57,717 nt of DNA from Anaerolinea sp. (lineage in GTDB: Bacteria; Chloroflexota; Anaerolineae; Anaerolineales; Villigracilaceae): assembly GCA_020723805.1 (NCBI GenBank), contig DYID01000022.1:1-57717 (forward strand), given 5' to 3'. Within the stretch, counting starts at the first letter, position 1. Each line of letters opens with the position of its first letter. The notes below the pieces were generated by a model. That model was given only the letters and a program-made list of their open reading frames with translations, made no database searches and was not told the DNA's origin. The translations under genes were made by a program, and so were the position numbers. Below are positions 39,276 to 48,238 of the stretch, piece by piece.

Positions 39276-40079
39276 TCATGAGGTGGTCGAATATTGAAGA
39301 AAATTTTTCAATAAAGCGATGTATCCTGCCGGTTGCTCTGCGTGGATATTATGTCCCGCCCCCGGCACGATTCCGATGCGCGCATCCCGAATTTGCTTCG
39401 CCATTGCATGAGCGATCTGAACATACTTTGCATCTTTTTCTCCCGCAATCAAGAAGACAGGAAAAGAAAGTTTCGGGAGCGCATCCCAAAGCGGAGTTTG
39501 GAAGGCGGGGCTGAGTTCGCGGATGATTTTTGCCATCCAGCGCGGGTCGTTGCGCGATGCCGATTCTTTGATGGCAGATAATTTTTCAGGCTGGGCATTT
39601 AAACTTGCGAAAAGCGGCATTTGATACCATTGCTCGACAAAGGCAGACATTCCATGTTTCAAAATGGCTTCGGCGCGTACTGTGTCTTCGGCAAGGCGGC
39701 GGGCGCGTTCGGATTCGTCCGCGATGCCGGGGTTGGCAGATTCGAGCGTCAGGGTGAGAATCCGCTCGGGGAAGCGGCAGGCAAAGGCGAGGGCGATGCG
39801 ACCGCCGAGCGAATATCCAACGAGGTGAACCCTTGAGGCGGGGATTTCATCCAAGAGGCGAAGCAGCCAGTCGGTCACCATATAGAAATTCAAATTTGAA
39901 ACGACATCGCCAGCCGCGGCTCTTCCGTGACCGGGCAGATCGGGCAAAACGCAAAAATAATTTTCACTGAGCGGGCGTGCGATTTCAAGCCAACTCTCGC
40001 CCCTGCCGAGAAAGCCGTGTAAAAAAACAAGCGGCGGGTTTTGGGGGTCGCCAAGAGTGAAAAAGTGTGGGGTCAACAT
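39276..40079 (-). CDS. menH: SHCHC synthase MenH (alpha/beta hydrolase)
   Basis: MenH eliminates pyruvate from SEPHCHC to give SHCHC in menaquinone synthesis. The 267-residue protein has an alpha/beta hydrolase core: PPLVFLHGFLGRGESW (oxyanion hole), the nucleophile elbow LVGYSLGGRIALAFA (Ser about 100), the acid in AGEKDAKYVQ and the base His in GAGHNIHAEQP. Length and operon position support MenH over a generic hydrolase. It is the last gene of the tetR-men operon, 27 bp after the DAHP synthase gene. Confidence 0.88.
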   Translation of the reverse strand: MLTPHFFTLGDPQNPPLVFLHGFLGRGESWLEIARPLSENYFCVLPDLPGHGRAAAGDVVSNLNFYMVTDWLLRLLDEIPASRVHLVGYSLGGRIALAFACRFPERILTLTLESANPGIADESERARRLAEDTVRAEAILKHGMSAFVEQWYQMPLFASLNAQPEKLSAIKESASRNDPRWMAKIIRELSPAFQTPLWDALPKLSFPVFLIAGEKDAKYVQIAHAMAKQIRDARIGIVPGAGHNIHAEQPAGYIALLKNFLQYSTTS

Positions 40080-40106
40080 TCGCTTCGAAGCAAAAAGGCA
40101 ACAGGC

Positions 40107-40895
40107 TCAGGACTCCAGTGTGCGCCCCATAGCGGATGCAATGCGGCGCATCTCATCCACGAAGGAGGGCAGGGAATCGAGTGGAAGGGATTGCTCTCCG
40201 TCGGAAAGCGCGGCGGCGGGATTCGGGTGAACTTCCACAAGCAAACCGTCCGCGCCGGCAGCCAGTGCGGCGCGCGATGCGGCAAACACCAAATCTGTGC
40301 GGCCCGTGGCATGGCTGGGATCGGCAAGAATCGGGAAAGGCGTGGTTTCCTTGATTTGGGCAATCGCATTCACATCCAGCACATTCCGCGTGGAGGGGTC
40401 AAAACCGCGAATACCGCGCTCGCACAGGATGACCTTCTGATTTCCGCGCGACATAATGTGTTCGGCTGCCGCAAGCCATTCGTGGATGGTGGACATGAAT
40501 CCGCGTTTGAGCAGGACCGGCTTTTGCTGTTCGCCTGCCGCCCACAACAGCGGGAAGTGCTGCATGTTGCGGCTCCCGATTTGGATAATGTCGCTGTACT
40601 CGACGACGAGCGGCAATTGCTCGACGCCCAACGCCTCTGAGATGACAAGCAGACCAAACTCATCGGCAGCCTGCCGCAGAATTTTCAAACCTTCAAGCCC
40701 CAATCCCTGGAAGGTGTGCGGCGATGTGCGCGGCTTGAACGCGCCGCCGCGCAATACACGTAATCCAAGTGCGTGCATTGTCTTTGCAACGCTATAGACC
40801 TGCTCGGCGCTTTCAACGGCGCATGGTCCTGCAATCAGCACGATATTCGTACCGCCGATTTGAAGTGTGTCGGAAAGGGAAATAATATTGGTCAT
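40107..40895 (-). CDS. aroF: 3-deoxy-7-phosphoheptulonate synthase (class I beta type)
   Basis: This enzyme condenses phosphoenolpyruvate and erythrose-4-phosphate, the first step toward chorismate. The 262 residues fit the short Bacillus/Thermotoga-like type without an ACT or chorismate mutase domain. Signatures are VLIAGPCAVES, GGAFKPRTSPHTFQG, KRGFMSTIHEW, ILCERGIRGFD and ILADPSHATGR with metal His, all present. The ATG at 40895 overlaps the menE stop by ATGA. Its place inside the men operon suggests a dedicated chorismate supply for menaquinone. Confidence 0.93.
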   Translation of the reverse strand: MTNIISLSDTLQIGGTNIVLIAGPCAVESAEQVYSVAKTMHALGLRVLRGGAFKPRTSPHTFQGLGLEGLKILRQAADEFGLLVISEALGVEQLPLVVEYSDIIQIGSRNMQHFPLLWAAGEQQKPVLLKRGFMSTIHEWLAAAEHIMSRGNQKVILCERGIRGFDPSTRNVLDVNAIAQIKETTPFPILADPSHATGRTDLVFAASRAALAAGADGLLVEVHPNPAAALSDGEQSLPLDSLPSFVDEMRRIASAMGRTLES

Positions 40896-42337
40896 GGTTT
40901 TGAGGTTAGACACTGCAGGTCTTTAAAGCCCGGCAGGTCTGCAATTTCGGTCCGTTTCAATTTGCCCGAGGCGGTGCGCGGAAGAGCCTCGACAAAAACG
41001 ATGCGCCGCGGAACTTTGTAAGCCGCCACTTGCCCGCGTAAAAATTGAATCAAAGCCTCTCCGCTGCATGGTTCGCGCAAAACGACAGCCGCCGCGACGG
41101 CTTGTCCCCATTCGGGGTCTGGCACACCGACGACACACGCTTCGCTTACGGAGGGATGCGTCAGCAGGACGCGCTCCACCTCTTCGGGATAGACATTTTC
41201 ACCGCCGCTGACGATCAAATCGGTGCGGCGCGTCAGGACCCATAAATCTCCCTCCGCATCGAGATAGCCAATATCGCCCGTATGGAAAGGCTCGGACGGT
41301 TTTTCCGAATCCAAATAGCCGCACATCACCGTCCTGCCGCTGATGACAATTTCACCAATCTCCCCGTTTGGAAGCGATTTGCCCGCTTCATCCACGATGT
41401 CCACGGTTGTGCCGGGCAATGGCTTGCCGACACTGCCGGGCTTGGCGCGGGTCTGTTCGGGCGTGGACGTGGCGACCTGCGATGCGGCTTCGGTCAAGCC
41501 GTAGGTGAGGGCTAGGGGTAAATTCAGCGCCAGGGCTTTTTCGAGGAGGTCAACAGGCGCGCCGGCGCCGCCGAGGAGAATGGCGCGCAGGGAGGACGAT
41601 GGCTTGAGAGCGGGATATTTCTCCAGCAGGCGGTGAAGCATGGTCGGCACCAGCGAGACGACGGTGATGTCTTCTTCGGTGAGCGCGTGATGAACCGCAT
41701 CCACATCAAAATGAGGGTGAAGGACGACGGCGAAGCCGTACAGTGCGGCGCGAAAAACAATGGACATGCCGCCAATGTGATAGAGCGGCATGGTCAACAG
41801 CCAGCGGTCACGCAAGTCAACGCCGAGGCGTTTGGCAGAGGCAAGCGCGCTGGCATGGTGATTGTCGAAGGTCAGCATCGCGCCTTTGGGGAAGCCGCTC
41901 GTGCCGGAGGTGAAAAATATCCCTTGAACGGCATCAGGCTCGAGCGGGGGATGAGTCCGCGCGGGAAGCGGCTGAGGCGTGGAGGAAAGATCGGAGACCG
42001 GAATCCGCTTTGCAGGTCCGGGCAGTTCCGATTCGCAAATCAGATAACCGCATTGACTTTGCTCGATCTGCAATTTAATTTCGGACTCAGTCAGACGTCT
42101 GTTGAGCGGCACTGCAATTGCGCCGATGCGGGCGAGCGCATGAATGAGCGCAATGTAGGCGGGCTGGTTGGCGAGGTGAATGGCAACGCGCGTCTGGCGT
42201 TTTATTTCGCGCGCTTCGAGCTGCGCGGCAAGCGTCTCGACCCAGTCGTTGAGCGCCGCATAGTCCCATTTTTGTCCTATGAATTCAAGCGCGGGAGCGC
42301 TGGGGTTTTGCGCGGCGCGTTGGGCAAGCCAGTCCAT
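40892..42337 (-). CDS. menE: o-Succinylbenzoate-CoA ligase
   Basis: MenE adenylates o-succinylbenzoate and forms its CoA thioester. The 481-residue ANL-family enzyme shows the P-loop FFTSGTSGFPKGAMLTFDN (about 145-163), GLTEAASQ (A5), GYLDSEKPSEPFHTGDIG (A7), and TDLIVSGGENVYPEEVE before the hinge. The C-terminal catalytic Lys lies in ALPRTASGKLKRTE. The ATG at 42337 follows GAGGTGATTG. The gene is 34 bp after menB and coupled to the downstream DAHP synthase gene. Gene order supports OSB-CoA ligase over other acyl-CoA ligases. Confidence 0.93.
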   Translation of the reverse strand: MDWLAQRAAQNPSAPALEFIGQKWDYAALNDWVETLAAQLEAREIKRQTRVAIHLANQPAYIALIHALARIGAIAVPLNRRLTESEIKLQIEQSQCGYLICESELPGPAKRIPVSDLSSTPQPLPARTHPPLEPDAVQGIFFTSGTSGFPKGAMLTFDNHHASALASAKRLGVDLRDRWLLTMPLYHIGGMSIVFRAALYGFAVVLHPHFDVDAVHHALTEEDITVVSLVPTMLHRLLEKYPALKPSSSLRAILLGGAGAPVDLLEKALALNLPLALTYGLTEAASQVATSTPEQTRAKPGSVGKPLPGTTVDIVDEAGKSLPNGEIGEIVISGRTVMCGYLDSEKPSEPFHTGDIGYLDAEGDLWVLTRRTDLIVSGGENVYPEEVERVLLTHPSVSEACVVGVPDPEWGQAVAAAVVLREPCSGEALIQFLRGQVAAYKVPRRIVFVEALPRTASGKLKRTEIADLPGFKDLQCLTSKP

Positions 42338-42349
42338 CAATCACCTCAT

Positions 42350-42375
42350 GTAGAGCGATATTAATATCGCTCTAC
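42350..42375. repeat. Perfect 26-bp palindrome in the menB-menE junction
   Basis: GTAGAGCGATATT is followed by its exact reverse complement. Its right arm supplies the TAG stop of menB. It belongs to the same family as 28519-28544. Confidence 0.8.
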
Positions 42376-43199
42376 GGCAGCCAGGGATACTTGCGAAAGT
42401 CCGGCTTGCGTTTTTCGTTGTAGGCGTTACGTCCCTCCTGCCCTTCCTCGGTCATATAAAAGAGCATGGTGGCGTTCCCCGCCAGTTCCTGCAAGCCTGC
42501 CTGCCCATCGAGTTCGGCGTTGAACGCAGATTTGAGATTGCGAATGGCGAGCGGGCTTTTCTCGAGAATTTCCTGCGCCCAGCGGATGCCTTCCTCTTCC
42601 AGCTGCTCCACCGGGACCACCTTGTTGACCAGTCCCATTTCGAGCGCCTCCTGCGCGTTGTACTGGCGGCAGAGATACCAAATTTCACGCGCCTTTTTCT
42701 GACCGACGACACGCGCCAAATAAGAAGAGCCAAAACCGCCGTCAAAAGAGCCGACCTTGGGACCTGTCTGCCCAAAAATGGCATTGTCCGCGGCGATGGT
42801 CAGATCTGCGATGACGTGCAGGACATGTCCGCCGCCGATGGCGTATCCCGCCACGAGCGCAATGACGGGCTTGGGCATGGTTCGGATGATGCGCTGAAGT
42901 TTGAGTACGTTCAGACGCGGCACGCCGTCATCGCCAACGTAGCCCGCATGTCCGCGCACGCGCTGGTCGCCGCCGGAACAGAACGAATATTTTCCATCTT
43001 TGGCGGGACCGTTGCCTGTGAGCAGCACCACGCCGATGCGAGTATCTTCCCAAGCGTTCTCGAAGGCTTCGATCATTTCCCTGATGGTTTCGGGCCGGAA
43101 GGCGTTTCGCACTTCGGGGCGATTGAACGCAATGCGCGCGATTCCCTCTGCTTTGTGGTAGGTAATGTCTTGGTAGTCTTTGACTTTAATCCAGTTCAT
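42372..43199 (-). CDS. menB: 1,4-dihydroxy-2-naphthoyl-CoA synthase
   Basis: MenB closes the naphthoquinone ring from o-succinylbenzoyl-CoA. The 275-residue crotonase-fold protein has the MenB-specific motifs [17 protein letters not shown] (oxyanion and substrate loop, about 85-101), [34 protein letters not shown] and the C-terminal [13 protein letters not shown]. Upstream in-frame starts exist, but the ATG at 43199 follows GAGAGGAAAT and gives the family N-terminus [12 protein letters not shown]. The stop codon is part of a palindromic repeat. Confidence 0.97.
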   Translation of the reverse strand: MNWIKVKDYQDITYHKAEGIARIAFNRPEVRNAFRPETIREMIEAFENAWEDTRIGVVLLTGNGPAKDGKYSFCSGGDQRVRGHAGYVGDDGVPRLNVLKLQRIIRTMPKPVIALVAGYAIGGGHVLHVIADLTIAADNAIFGQTGPKVGSFDGGFGSSYLARVVGQKKAREIWYLCRQYNAQEALEMGLVNKVVPVEQLEEEGIRWAQEILEKSPLAIRNLKSAFNAELDGQAGLQELAGNATMLFYMTEEGQEGRNAYNEKRKPDFRKYPWLP

Positions 43200-43233
43200 A
43201 TTTCCTCTCAAGAGTTTTTTCAAGTTCGCCGCA

Positions 43234-43261
43234 GCAGCGGATGTTAGAGAACATCCGCTGC
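43234..43261. repeat. Hairpin with GTTAGAGAAC core, copy 2 (menD-menB gap)
   Basis: Perfect 12-bp arms GCAGCGGATGTT and AACATCCGCTGC close an AGAG loop. It lies in the 71-bp gap between menD and menB and would form a stable hairpin in the operon mRNA. Confidence 0.7.
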
Positions 43262-43270
43262 GCCCGCTGT

Positions 43271-45031
43271 TCAAGATTTGCGAGGATTAGCCGCCGCAGC
43301 GTAACGCCGCTTCAACGCCTGCCGCACCTGCTCGAACTTTGCCGCATCGCTGGGGATTTCGATGATGGTCGAGTTTTCAGAACGAAGGGCGGTCTCCAGC
43401 GCGGGCTTCAATGACAGGCGTTCGACGCGGACATAGTCAATGCCGTAAAGTTTGGCGGCATGCTCGAAGGTCAACCCGTGCGGGGCGACGAAGAGGTCGG
43501 TAAAGGGCGGCTCGAATTGCGAGATTGGCAGGCGCTGGAAGATTCCGCCGCCGTTGTTGTTGATGACGACAATCGTGGCGCGAATGCCGGAGCGTGAGAT
43601 TGCCAGCAGACCGTTCATGTCGTGATAAAAGGAGGTGTCGCCGGTGACAAAGACGAGTCCCGCCAAATGCGCCGCGGCGCCAAGCGCGCTGGAGAGCGTG
43701 CCGTCAATTCCGCTGGCGCCGCGATTGGCAAAGACCTGCACGGGTTTGCGGCTCGGCGGTGCGAATTGATCGAGATGGCGCACGGGCAGGCTGTTTGCGA
43801 CGTAGAGTCCGCCGCCGTCTGGCAGTTGATCCAGCACATCGGGCAGAATGCCGCCCTCGAAATACGGGTCCATTTGAAGAGCGCGGATTTCGTCCCAAAC
43901 TTTTTCTTCGTAATCCTGCCATGTGTCCAGCCAATCCGAGTTTGCGTGTTTGGGTATGCCGTTGAGCAAATCCCGGCATAGCAGAAGCGGGTCCACCCAC
44001 ATCGCATGTGTGACGCGGAAACGGTCATCCTGCCAGCGGTTGGCTGCGGAGACGTGGATTTGCGGCACGTTCTCGAGGCTGTCGAGATAATCCGACAAGG
44101 CGTTGCTGACCGGCACGCCGCCGAAGCGAAGGACCAATTGCGGGCGCAGGGACCCGCCTGCGAACGGCAGGAAGGTATCGTAACCGCCAATGATGTGTGC
44201 GTTGACATGCTCGCCGAATCGCAAGCCGGAAAGCGCGTCCGCGAGGATGGGATAGCCTGTTTGCGCGGCGAGTTCGGTCAAGCGCGCAGGGAAATCTCCA
44301 GCGGGGCAGCGCGGACCACAAACAATGAGACCCCGCGGAGAGGAGGAAATCGCCTGGGTGAGGAAGTCGGTTTGCTCTTTGGCGGGAAAAAGTTGGGGAC
44401 GAGAAAATGTCAATTGCGCGGGAGCAGTTTCCAGTCTGGAAAGAAGCGGAGGGTCCATCCAGGCGGGAAGGTCAGCGGGCATCTCAATCGGTTCGAGCGG
44501 TTTGCGAAATGGAAAATTCAAGTGGACGGGTCCGGGCAAGGGCGATTGCGAAGTCTCCCAGACGCGCGCGGCAAGCGTTTGCAAATAGCGAAGAAGGTGT
44601 TTGGAAAAATTTGCCTCTGGCGCGGGGACATCCACAAACCAGCGAACGTGATTGCCGAAAAGTTTGAGCTGGTCAATCGTTTGATTTGCGCCGCTCTCAC
44701 GCAGTTCGGCGGGGCGGTCGGCGGTGAGGACGATGAGCGGGACTTCGCTGTAATTCGCCTCGACAATGGCTGGAAAAAAATTCGCGGCAGCCGTGCCGGA
44801 GGTGCAAACGACGGCAACGGGTTTTTGACTCGCGCGGGCAAGACCGAGCGCAAAATAGGACGCAGAACGTTCGTCGCTGTGAGGGTAAATGCGAATGCCG
44901 CTTTCGGCAAAGGCAACTGCCAAAGGTGTGGAACGCGAGCCCGGCGCAATGCAAACCGAATCGAGACCGAGTTTCTTCAACTCCGTAACAAAAATGCCTG
45001 CCCAGAGCGTGTTGCGGTTGGCGGTGTTCAT
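43271..45031 (-). CDS. menD: SEPHCHC synthase MenD
   Basis: MenD is a thiamine-diphosphate enzyme that adds 2-oxoglutarate to isochorismate. The 586 residues match the family. The N-terminal PYR domain has [17 protein letters not shown] and [15 protein letters not shown]. The C-terminal PP domain has [18 protein letters not shown], the ThDP-Mg site [14 protein letters not shown], and [16 protein letters not shown]. The start overlaps the menF stop by ATGA, so translation is coupled. A hairpin separates it from menB. Confidence 0.96.
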   Translation of the reverse strand: MNTANRNTLWAGIFVTELKKLGLDSVCIAPGSRSTPLAVAFAESGIRIYPHSDERSASYFALGLARASQKPVAVVCTSGTAAANFFPAIVEANYSEVPLIVLTADRPAELRESGANQTIDQLKLFGNHVRWFVDVPAPEANFSKHLLRYLQTLAARVWETSQSPLPGPVHLNFPFRKPLEPIEMPADLPAWMDPPLLSRLETAPAQLTFSRPQLFPAKEQTDFLTQAISSSPRGLIVCGPRCPAGDFPARLTELAAQTGYPILADALSGLRFGEHVNAHIIGGYDTFLPFAGGSLRPQLVLRFGGVPVSNALSDYLDSLENVPQIHVSAANRWQDDRFRVTHAMWVDPLLLCRDLLNGIPKHANSDWLDTWQDYEEKVWDEIRALQMDPYFEGGILPDVLDQLPDGGGLYVANSLPVRHLDQFAPPSRKPVQVFANRGASGIDGTLSSALGAAAHLAGLVFVTGDTSFYHDMNGLLAISRSGIRATIVVINNNGGGIFQRLPISQFEPPFTDLFVAPHGLTFEHAAKLYGIDYVRVERLSLKPALETALRSENSTIIEIPSDAAKFEQVRQALKRRYAAAANPRKS

Positions 45032-46365
45032 ACCATCTCACCTTGCATGGCGTCGAGCAGGAAGCGGGCTTTCAAGCCGGTTTCGTCCCATTCTTTTTGC
45101 GGGTCGGAATCAGCGACGATGCCTGCACCGCCGAAGAGGGTGGCTGTGCTGCCCTGGAATAACCCCGAACGAATGGCGACGACAAAGTCGCCGTTACCAT
45201 CCGCATCCACCCAGCCGACGGGGGCTGCATACCAGCCGCGTTCGAATCCTTCCAATTCGCGAATGAGGCGCAGTGCGGCTTCGCCCGGCATACCACCAAC
45301 TGCAGGGGTGGGATGCAGCGCGGCAACGATATTGAGGATGTTATGCCCCGCCTTCAAAGTGCCTGTGATGTCTGTGCAAAGATGCTGAATGTTGGGCAGA
45401 CGCAACAGTTTTGGCGCAGAGTCCATATCGAGCGTTTTTACGAGCGGCGACATTTTTTCGCGAATGTGATCGAGGACAAAGGCGTGCTCACTTTGGTCTT
45501 TGGCGGAATGGAGCAATTGCCGACCCAGCGCATCATCTTCAACGGGAGAGCCGCCGCGGCGAATGGAGCCTGCAATCGCAACCGTGTTGTATTCTGTGCC
45601 TGATACGGAAATCAATCGCTCCGGCGTTACGCCCGCAAAGTTCCTTCCAGGCATGAATTCAAACAGGAAGCGAAAACAGGCGGGACACGATGCGCCGAGA
45701 CGCTCCAACAGCACGGGGACATCCAGGGGACGATTCCCATGTACTTGCAGCGGGCGCGCTATGACCACCTTTTTCAACATCCCTGCGCGAATCATTCCGA
45801 TGGAATGGCGGATGCTGTTTTCCCATTCCGCACGGGAGGTTTCAGTATTGGTGATGAGTTCATCGGGGAAGGAGGGCGGCGGCAGGATGGCGGTTTCCAT
45901 CTGCTCGATAAAATTTTTGGCTTCGATGCGCAGGTAGCCGGCTGCAAGCGCGGGCGTTTCGTTTTCCGTGAGCGTATGATTGATCGAAAAGAAATATTCG
46001 CCGCCGGCGCGAATCAGCGCATAGCGGGGCAAAGTCAATGCTGCCGATGGAAACGAATCCCAGATGCCGCGTTTGACATGATCGAAAAATGCGCCGCCCC
46101 CAAGGAGGATTGGACGAGGCAGCGCATCCGATTCGTTGATAGGAATAATGCGCTGAAAAAAATCCTGCAGGGACGCCCCAAGATTTGAAAAACGATTTTC
46201 CCCGTGGTGAGAAATTTGCGCGCCAATCCCAAGAGCAGCGATGGCAACGGAGGATTGACCGCTCTCAAAGTAAAAACGTTCCATGCCAGCGCCGAGGCGC
46301 AGAAACTCCGTCAACGGATACGGAGGACAGGGGATGGTGTAGTTGACAATGCGATTCAAACTCAT
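45028..46365 (-). CDS. menF: Isochorismate synthase MenF
   Basis: MenF converts chorismate to isochorismate, the committed step of menaquinone synthesis. The 445-residue protein has an N-terminal helper domain and a C-terminal chorismate-binding domain. It shows KVVIARPLQVHG (Lys base region), GRNFAGVTPERLISV, VAIAGSIRRGG, LHPTPAVGGMPGEAALRLI and AGIVADSDPQKEWDE (Mg ligand). Start and stop are both coupled by ATGA to tetR and menD. Salicylate synthases belong to the same family, but the operon decides for MenF. Confidence 0.94.
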   Translation of the reverse strand: MSLNRIVNYTIPCPPYPLTEFLRLGAGMERFYFESGQSSVAIAALGIGAQISHHGENRFSNLGASLQDFFQRIIPINESDALPRPILLGGGAFFDHVKRGIWDSFPSAALTLPRYALIRAGGEYFFSINHTLTENETPALAAGYLRIEAKNFIEQMETAILPPPSFPDELITNTETSRAEWENSIRHSIGMIRAGMLKKVVIARPLQVHGNRPLDVPVLLERLGASCPACFRFLFEFMPGRNFAGVTPERLISVSGTEYNTVAIAGSIRRGGSPVEDDALGRQLLHSAKDQSEHAFVLDHIREKMSPLVKTLDMDSAPKLLRLPNIQHLCTDITGTLKAGHNILNIVAALHPTPAVGGMPGEAALRLIRELEGFERGWYAAPVGWVDADGNGDFVVAIRSGLFQGSTATLFGGAGIVADSDPQKEWDETGLKARFLLDAMQGEMV

Positions 46366-47009
46366 TCTCCTGCATTCATCCGCTCAGCGGGGAATCTTTC
46401 TTCAAACTCCCGTATCCGTTCCTCCGAGACGCCAATGCTTTGCAATAACATCCTTCTCAACACCGGCAAGGAGCGGGTGGGGTCCGGTTGACCCGTATAA
46501 ATCCAACGCAAAACGACCTCGCTCAATGCGCCCATCCACGCACAAGCCGCAACTTCCGTATCCAGCGCGGGGATGCTTGCCTCTGCCACAGCCTCGTCGA
46601 GATACTCTTTGATGAAGGCAATAAAACGGTCATTGACAGCGCGGCGTTTTTCCTCGAAGACGTGCCCCAGCCCTGTGGCTTGGACAAGCGCGATCTTTGC
46701 CAGGGCGCGATATTGACCGAAAGTCTCCAGGCAGACGCGCAAAGCCAGGTCTACGCGCGCCACGCCCGAGGTCTCAGCCTGGAGGCGGGCACGCAGGCGG
46801 TTTTCCAGCAGGTCGGCGAAGGTATCCACCAGGGCGAGGAAAATATCCTGTTTGCTGGGGAAGTAGAAATAGAACGAACCTTTGGACGTGTTGGACTCTG
46901 CCACGATGTCGTCCACCTTGGCGTCGTGGTAGCCTTTGCTGGCAAAGACCTTGACGGCGGCTTCGAGAATGCGCTCGCGGGTTTCCTGGGACGGAGTATT
47001 GTTTGACAT
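46362..47009 (-). CDS. TetR/AcrR family regulator of the men operon
   Basis: This 215-residue TetR-type repressor has an N-terminal HTH (RILEAAVKVFASKGYHDAKVDDIVAESNTSKGSFYFYFPSKQD, residues about 12-55, split here as helix 1, turn and recognition helix). The ligand-binding helical domain covers about 70-215. It is the first gene of the men operon and overlaps menF by ATGA. A 20-bp palindrome just upstream of its ATG is the likely operator, so it probably represses itself and the whole operon. The ligand is unknown; a quinone, a pathway intermediate or an acyl-CoA are options. Confidence 0.9.
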   Translation of the reverse strand: MSNNTPSQETRERILEAAVKVFASKGYHDAKVDDIVAESNTSKGSFYFYFPSKQDIFLALVDTFADLLENRLRARLQAETSGVARVDLALRVCLETFGQYRALAKIALVQATGLGHVFEEKRRAVNDRFIAFIKEYLDEAVAEASIPALDTEVAACAWMGALSEVVLRWIYTGQPDPTRSLPVLRRMLLQSIGVSEERIREFEERFPAERMNAGE

Positions 47010-47019
47010 GGTTTCTCGC

Positions 47020-47039
47020 TAGACCGACTGGTCAGTCTA
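47020..47039. promoter_or_regulatory. Putative TetR operator of the men operon
   Basis: TAGACCGACTGGTCAGTCTA is palindromic at 16 of 20 positions, a common TetR-family operator layout. It begins 11 bp upstream of the regulator start codon, covering the likely -10/+1 area. Confidence 0.75.
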
Positions 47040-47207
47040 CAGCGGGCAAGGATAGCCGATTGAAAAAGCCGCGTCAAGGTGACATGGCTCATGTTTGTCA
47101 TGTGGCAAAAGGCAAAGAGTATCGGCAAACGCTGCCGCCCGTCCGTCAAGCGGTTTCTTTGGGCTGCAAGGTAAATATGGTGATTTCCGGCGGGCAATTA
47201 AATAGAC

Positions 47208-47808
47208 GGTCTACCATTACTTTCGCCTGTGGTGTAAGACAGGCTTGTGGGAACGCTTGAACCGCATTTTGCGGGAAAAAGTCCGCTTGCAGTTTGGCAA
47301 GAAGCGTCGACCGAGTGCCGCCATCTTGGATAGTCAATCCATCAAGACTTCGGAAGGCGGCTTGGAACGCGGTTATGATGCGGGTAAGCAGGTGACAGGA
47401 CGGAAAAGGCATATCTTGGTCGATACCCTGGGGCTGATTCTCAAGGTGGTGGTCACGGCTGGCAATGGGCAAGACCGCGAGGGCGCCAAAGCCTTGCTGA
47501 AAACGATCGGTCTCGAAAAAGAAGTTGTCCAACGCTTGGAGCTTATCTGGGCAGACGGCAGTTATCGCGGCGAGTTGATTACCTGGTTAGAAGACCTCTT
47601 TGGTTGGAAGTTGGAGGTCGTTGAAAAAGCCAAAGGTCAAGCAGGCTTTCAAATCCTGTCCAAGCGGTGGATTGTGGAACGCACTTTCGCTTGGCTGGTA
47701 CGTGAGCGGCGCTTGGAACGCAACTATGAACGTTTGCCCGAATCCAGTGAGGCGTTTATCTATGCCGCGATGATCCGTTTGATGCTCCGCCGTTTAGCCA
47801 ATGCATGA
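47208..47808 (+). pseudogene. 5'-truncated IS5-family (IS1031/IS427-like) transposase
   Basis: About 200 codons remain. The DDE catalytic core is visible: ILDSQSIKTS (first Asp), WADGSYRGELITWL (second Asp) and RWIVERTFAWLVRERRLERN (Glu region). The residual N-terminus TVYHYFRLWCKTGLWERLN is typical of the junction between the DUF4096-like DNA-binding part and the catalytic part. The first roughly 120 residues are absent, so the protein should not transpose. An internal start could make an OrfB-like product, since some IS5 relatives use a two-ORF frameshift arrangement, but no OrfA lies upstream. Confidence 0.85.
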
Positions 47809-47824
47809 CTTTTCAGACACTCTC
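47208..47824 (+). mobile_element. Right part of an IS5-family insertion sequence
   Basis: The segment starts where a transposase frame abruptly opens (TVYHYFRLW) and runs to the right tip GACTTTTCAGACACTCTC at 47807-47824, followed by TTA. The left end and the N-terminal third of the transposase are missing. No left tip is visible between 47040 and 47208. Confidence 0.8.
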
Positions 47825-47826
47825 TT

Positions 47827-47959
47827 AGAAACTATCTCAAAAGTGTCACCCTGAGTGGCGCCTTGCGCCACGAAGGGTCTCTACCAGCGAAAGCAAGAGA
47901 CTCTTCGGTCGCTTCGCTCCCTCAGAGTGACATGTTTTAGGGTTTTGAGATAATTTCTT
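47827..47959. mobile_element. MITE family C
   Basis: This 133-bp non-coding element abuts the IS5 remnant. Its inverted tips are AGAAACTATCTCAAAA and TTTTGAGATAATTTCTT. The interior has GTGGCGCCTTGCGCCAC and the GTCACCCTGAG / CTCAGAGTGAC arms. No cognate transposase is visible in the window. Confidence 0.7.
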
Positions 47960-48050
47960 ATCCCGAGCCGACGTGATTTAGAGTTCACATTACAGCCTAT
48001 GGCTTTCTCATTATCGCTTGACAATCTCATCAGTGTGTGGCGCGCCTTCA

Positions 48051-48135
48051 ACGCGGATTGCGCCGATTAGACGGATGGCGCGGATTTTTTGAAAAACATC
48101 GGCGAAATCCGCTAAATCCGCGACATCCGTGTTGA
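48051..48135. repeat. AATCCGC-type repeat, copy 2
   Basis: It matches 6471-6550 in order and content (CGGATT.CGC.GATTAG, CGGATGGCG.GGATTTT, AAATCCGCG.CATCCGTGTTG), about 80 bp. Confidence 0.7.
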
Positions 48136-48193
48136 AAATGAGAAAACCATGCATTACAGCCTGTACATGCTTGACGTGAGCCGAAAAAGCGGT

Positions 48194-48227
48194 AAAATCT
48201 AATTCGATAAATATCGAATTAGATTTT
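48194..48227. promoter_or_regulatory. 16-2-16 palindromic operator of the ArsR-DUF2087 pair
   Basis: The perfect arms AAAATCTAATTCGATA (48194-48209) and TATCGAATTAGATTTT (48212-48227) are separated by AA, 2 bp before the first possible ATG. The layout fits ArsR/SmtB operators (classically 12-2-12). Confidence 0.8.
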
Positions 48228-48238
48228 GGATGCGAATC

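Noticed and set aside
46990-47207. OrfA of the IS5-like element upstream of 47208
   Set aside because: The peptides there do not resemble the DUF4096-like N-terminus, and a TAG precedes the conserved TVYHYF, so the left part is deleted.
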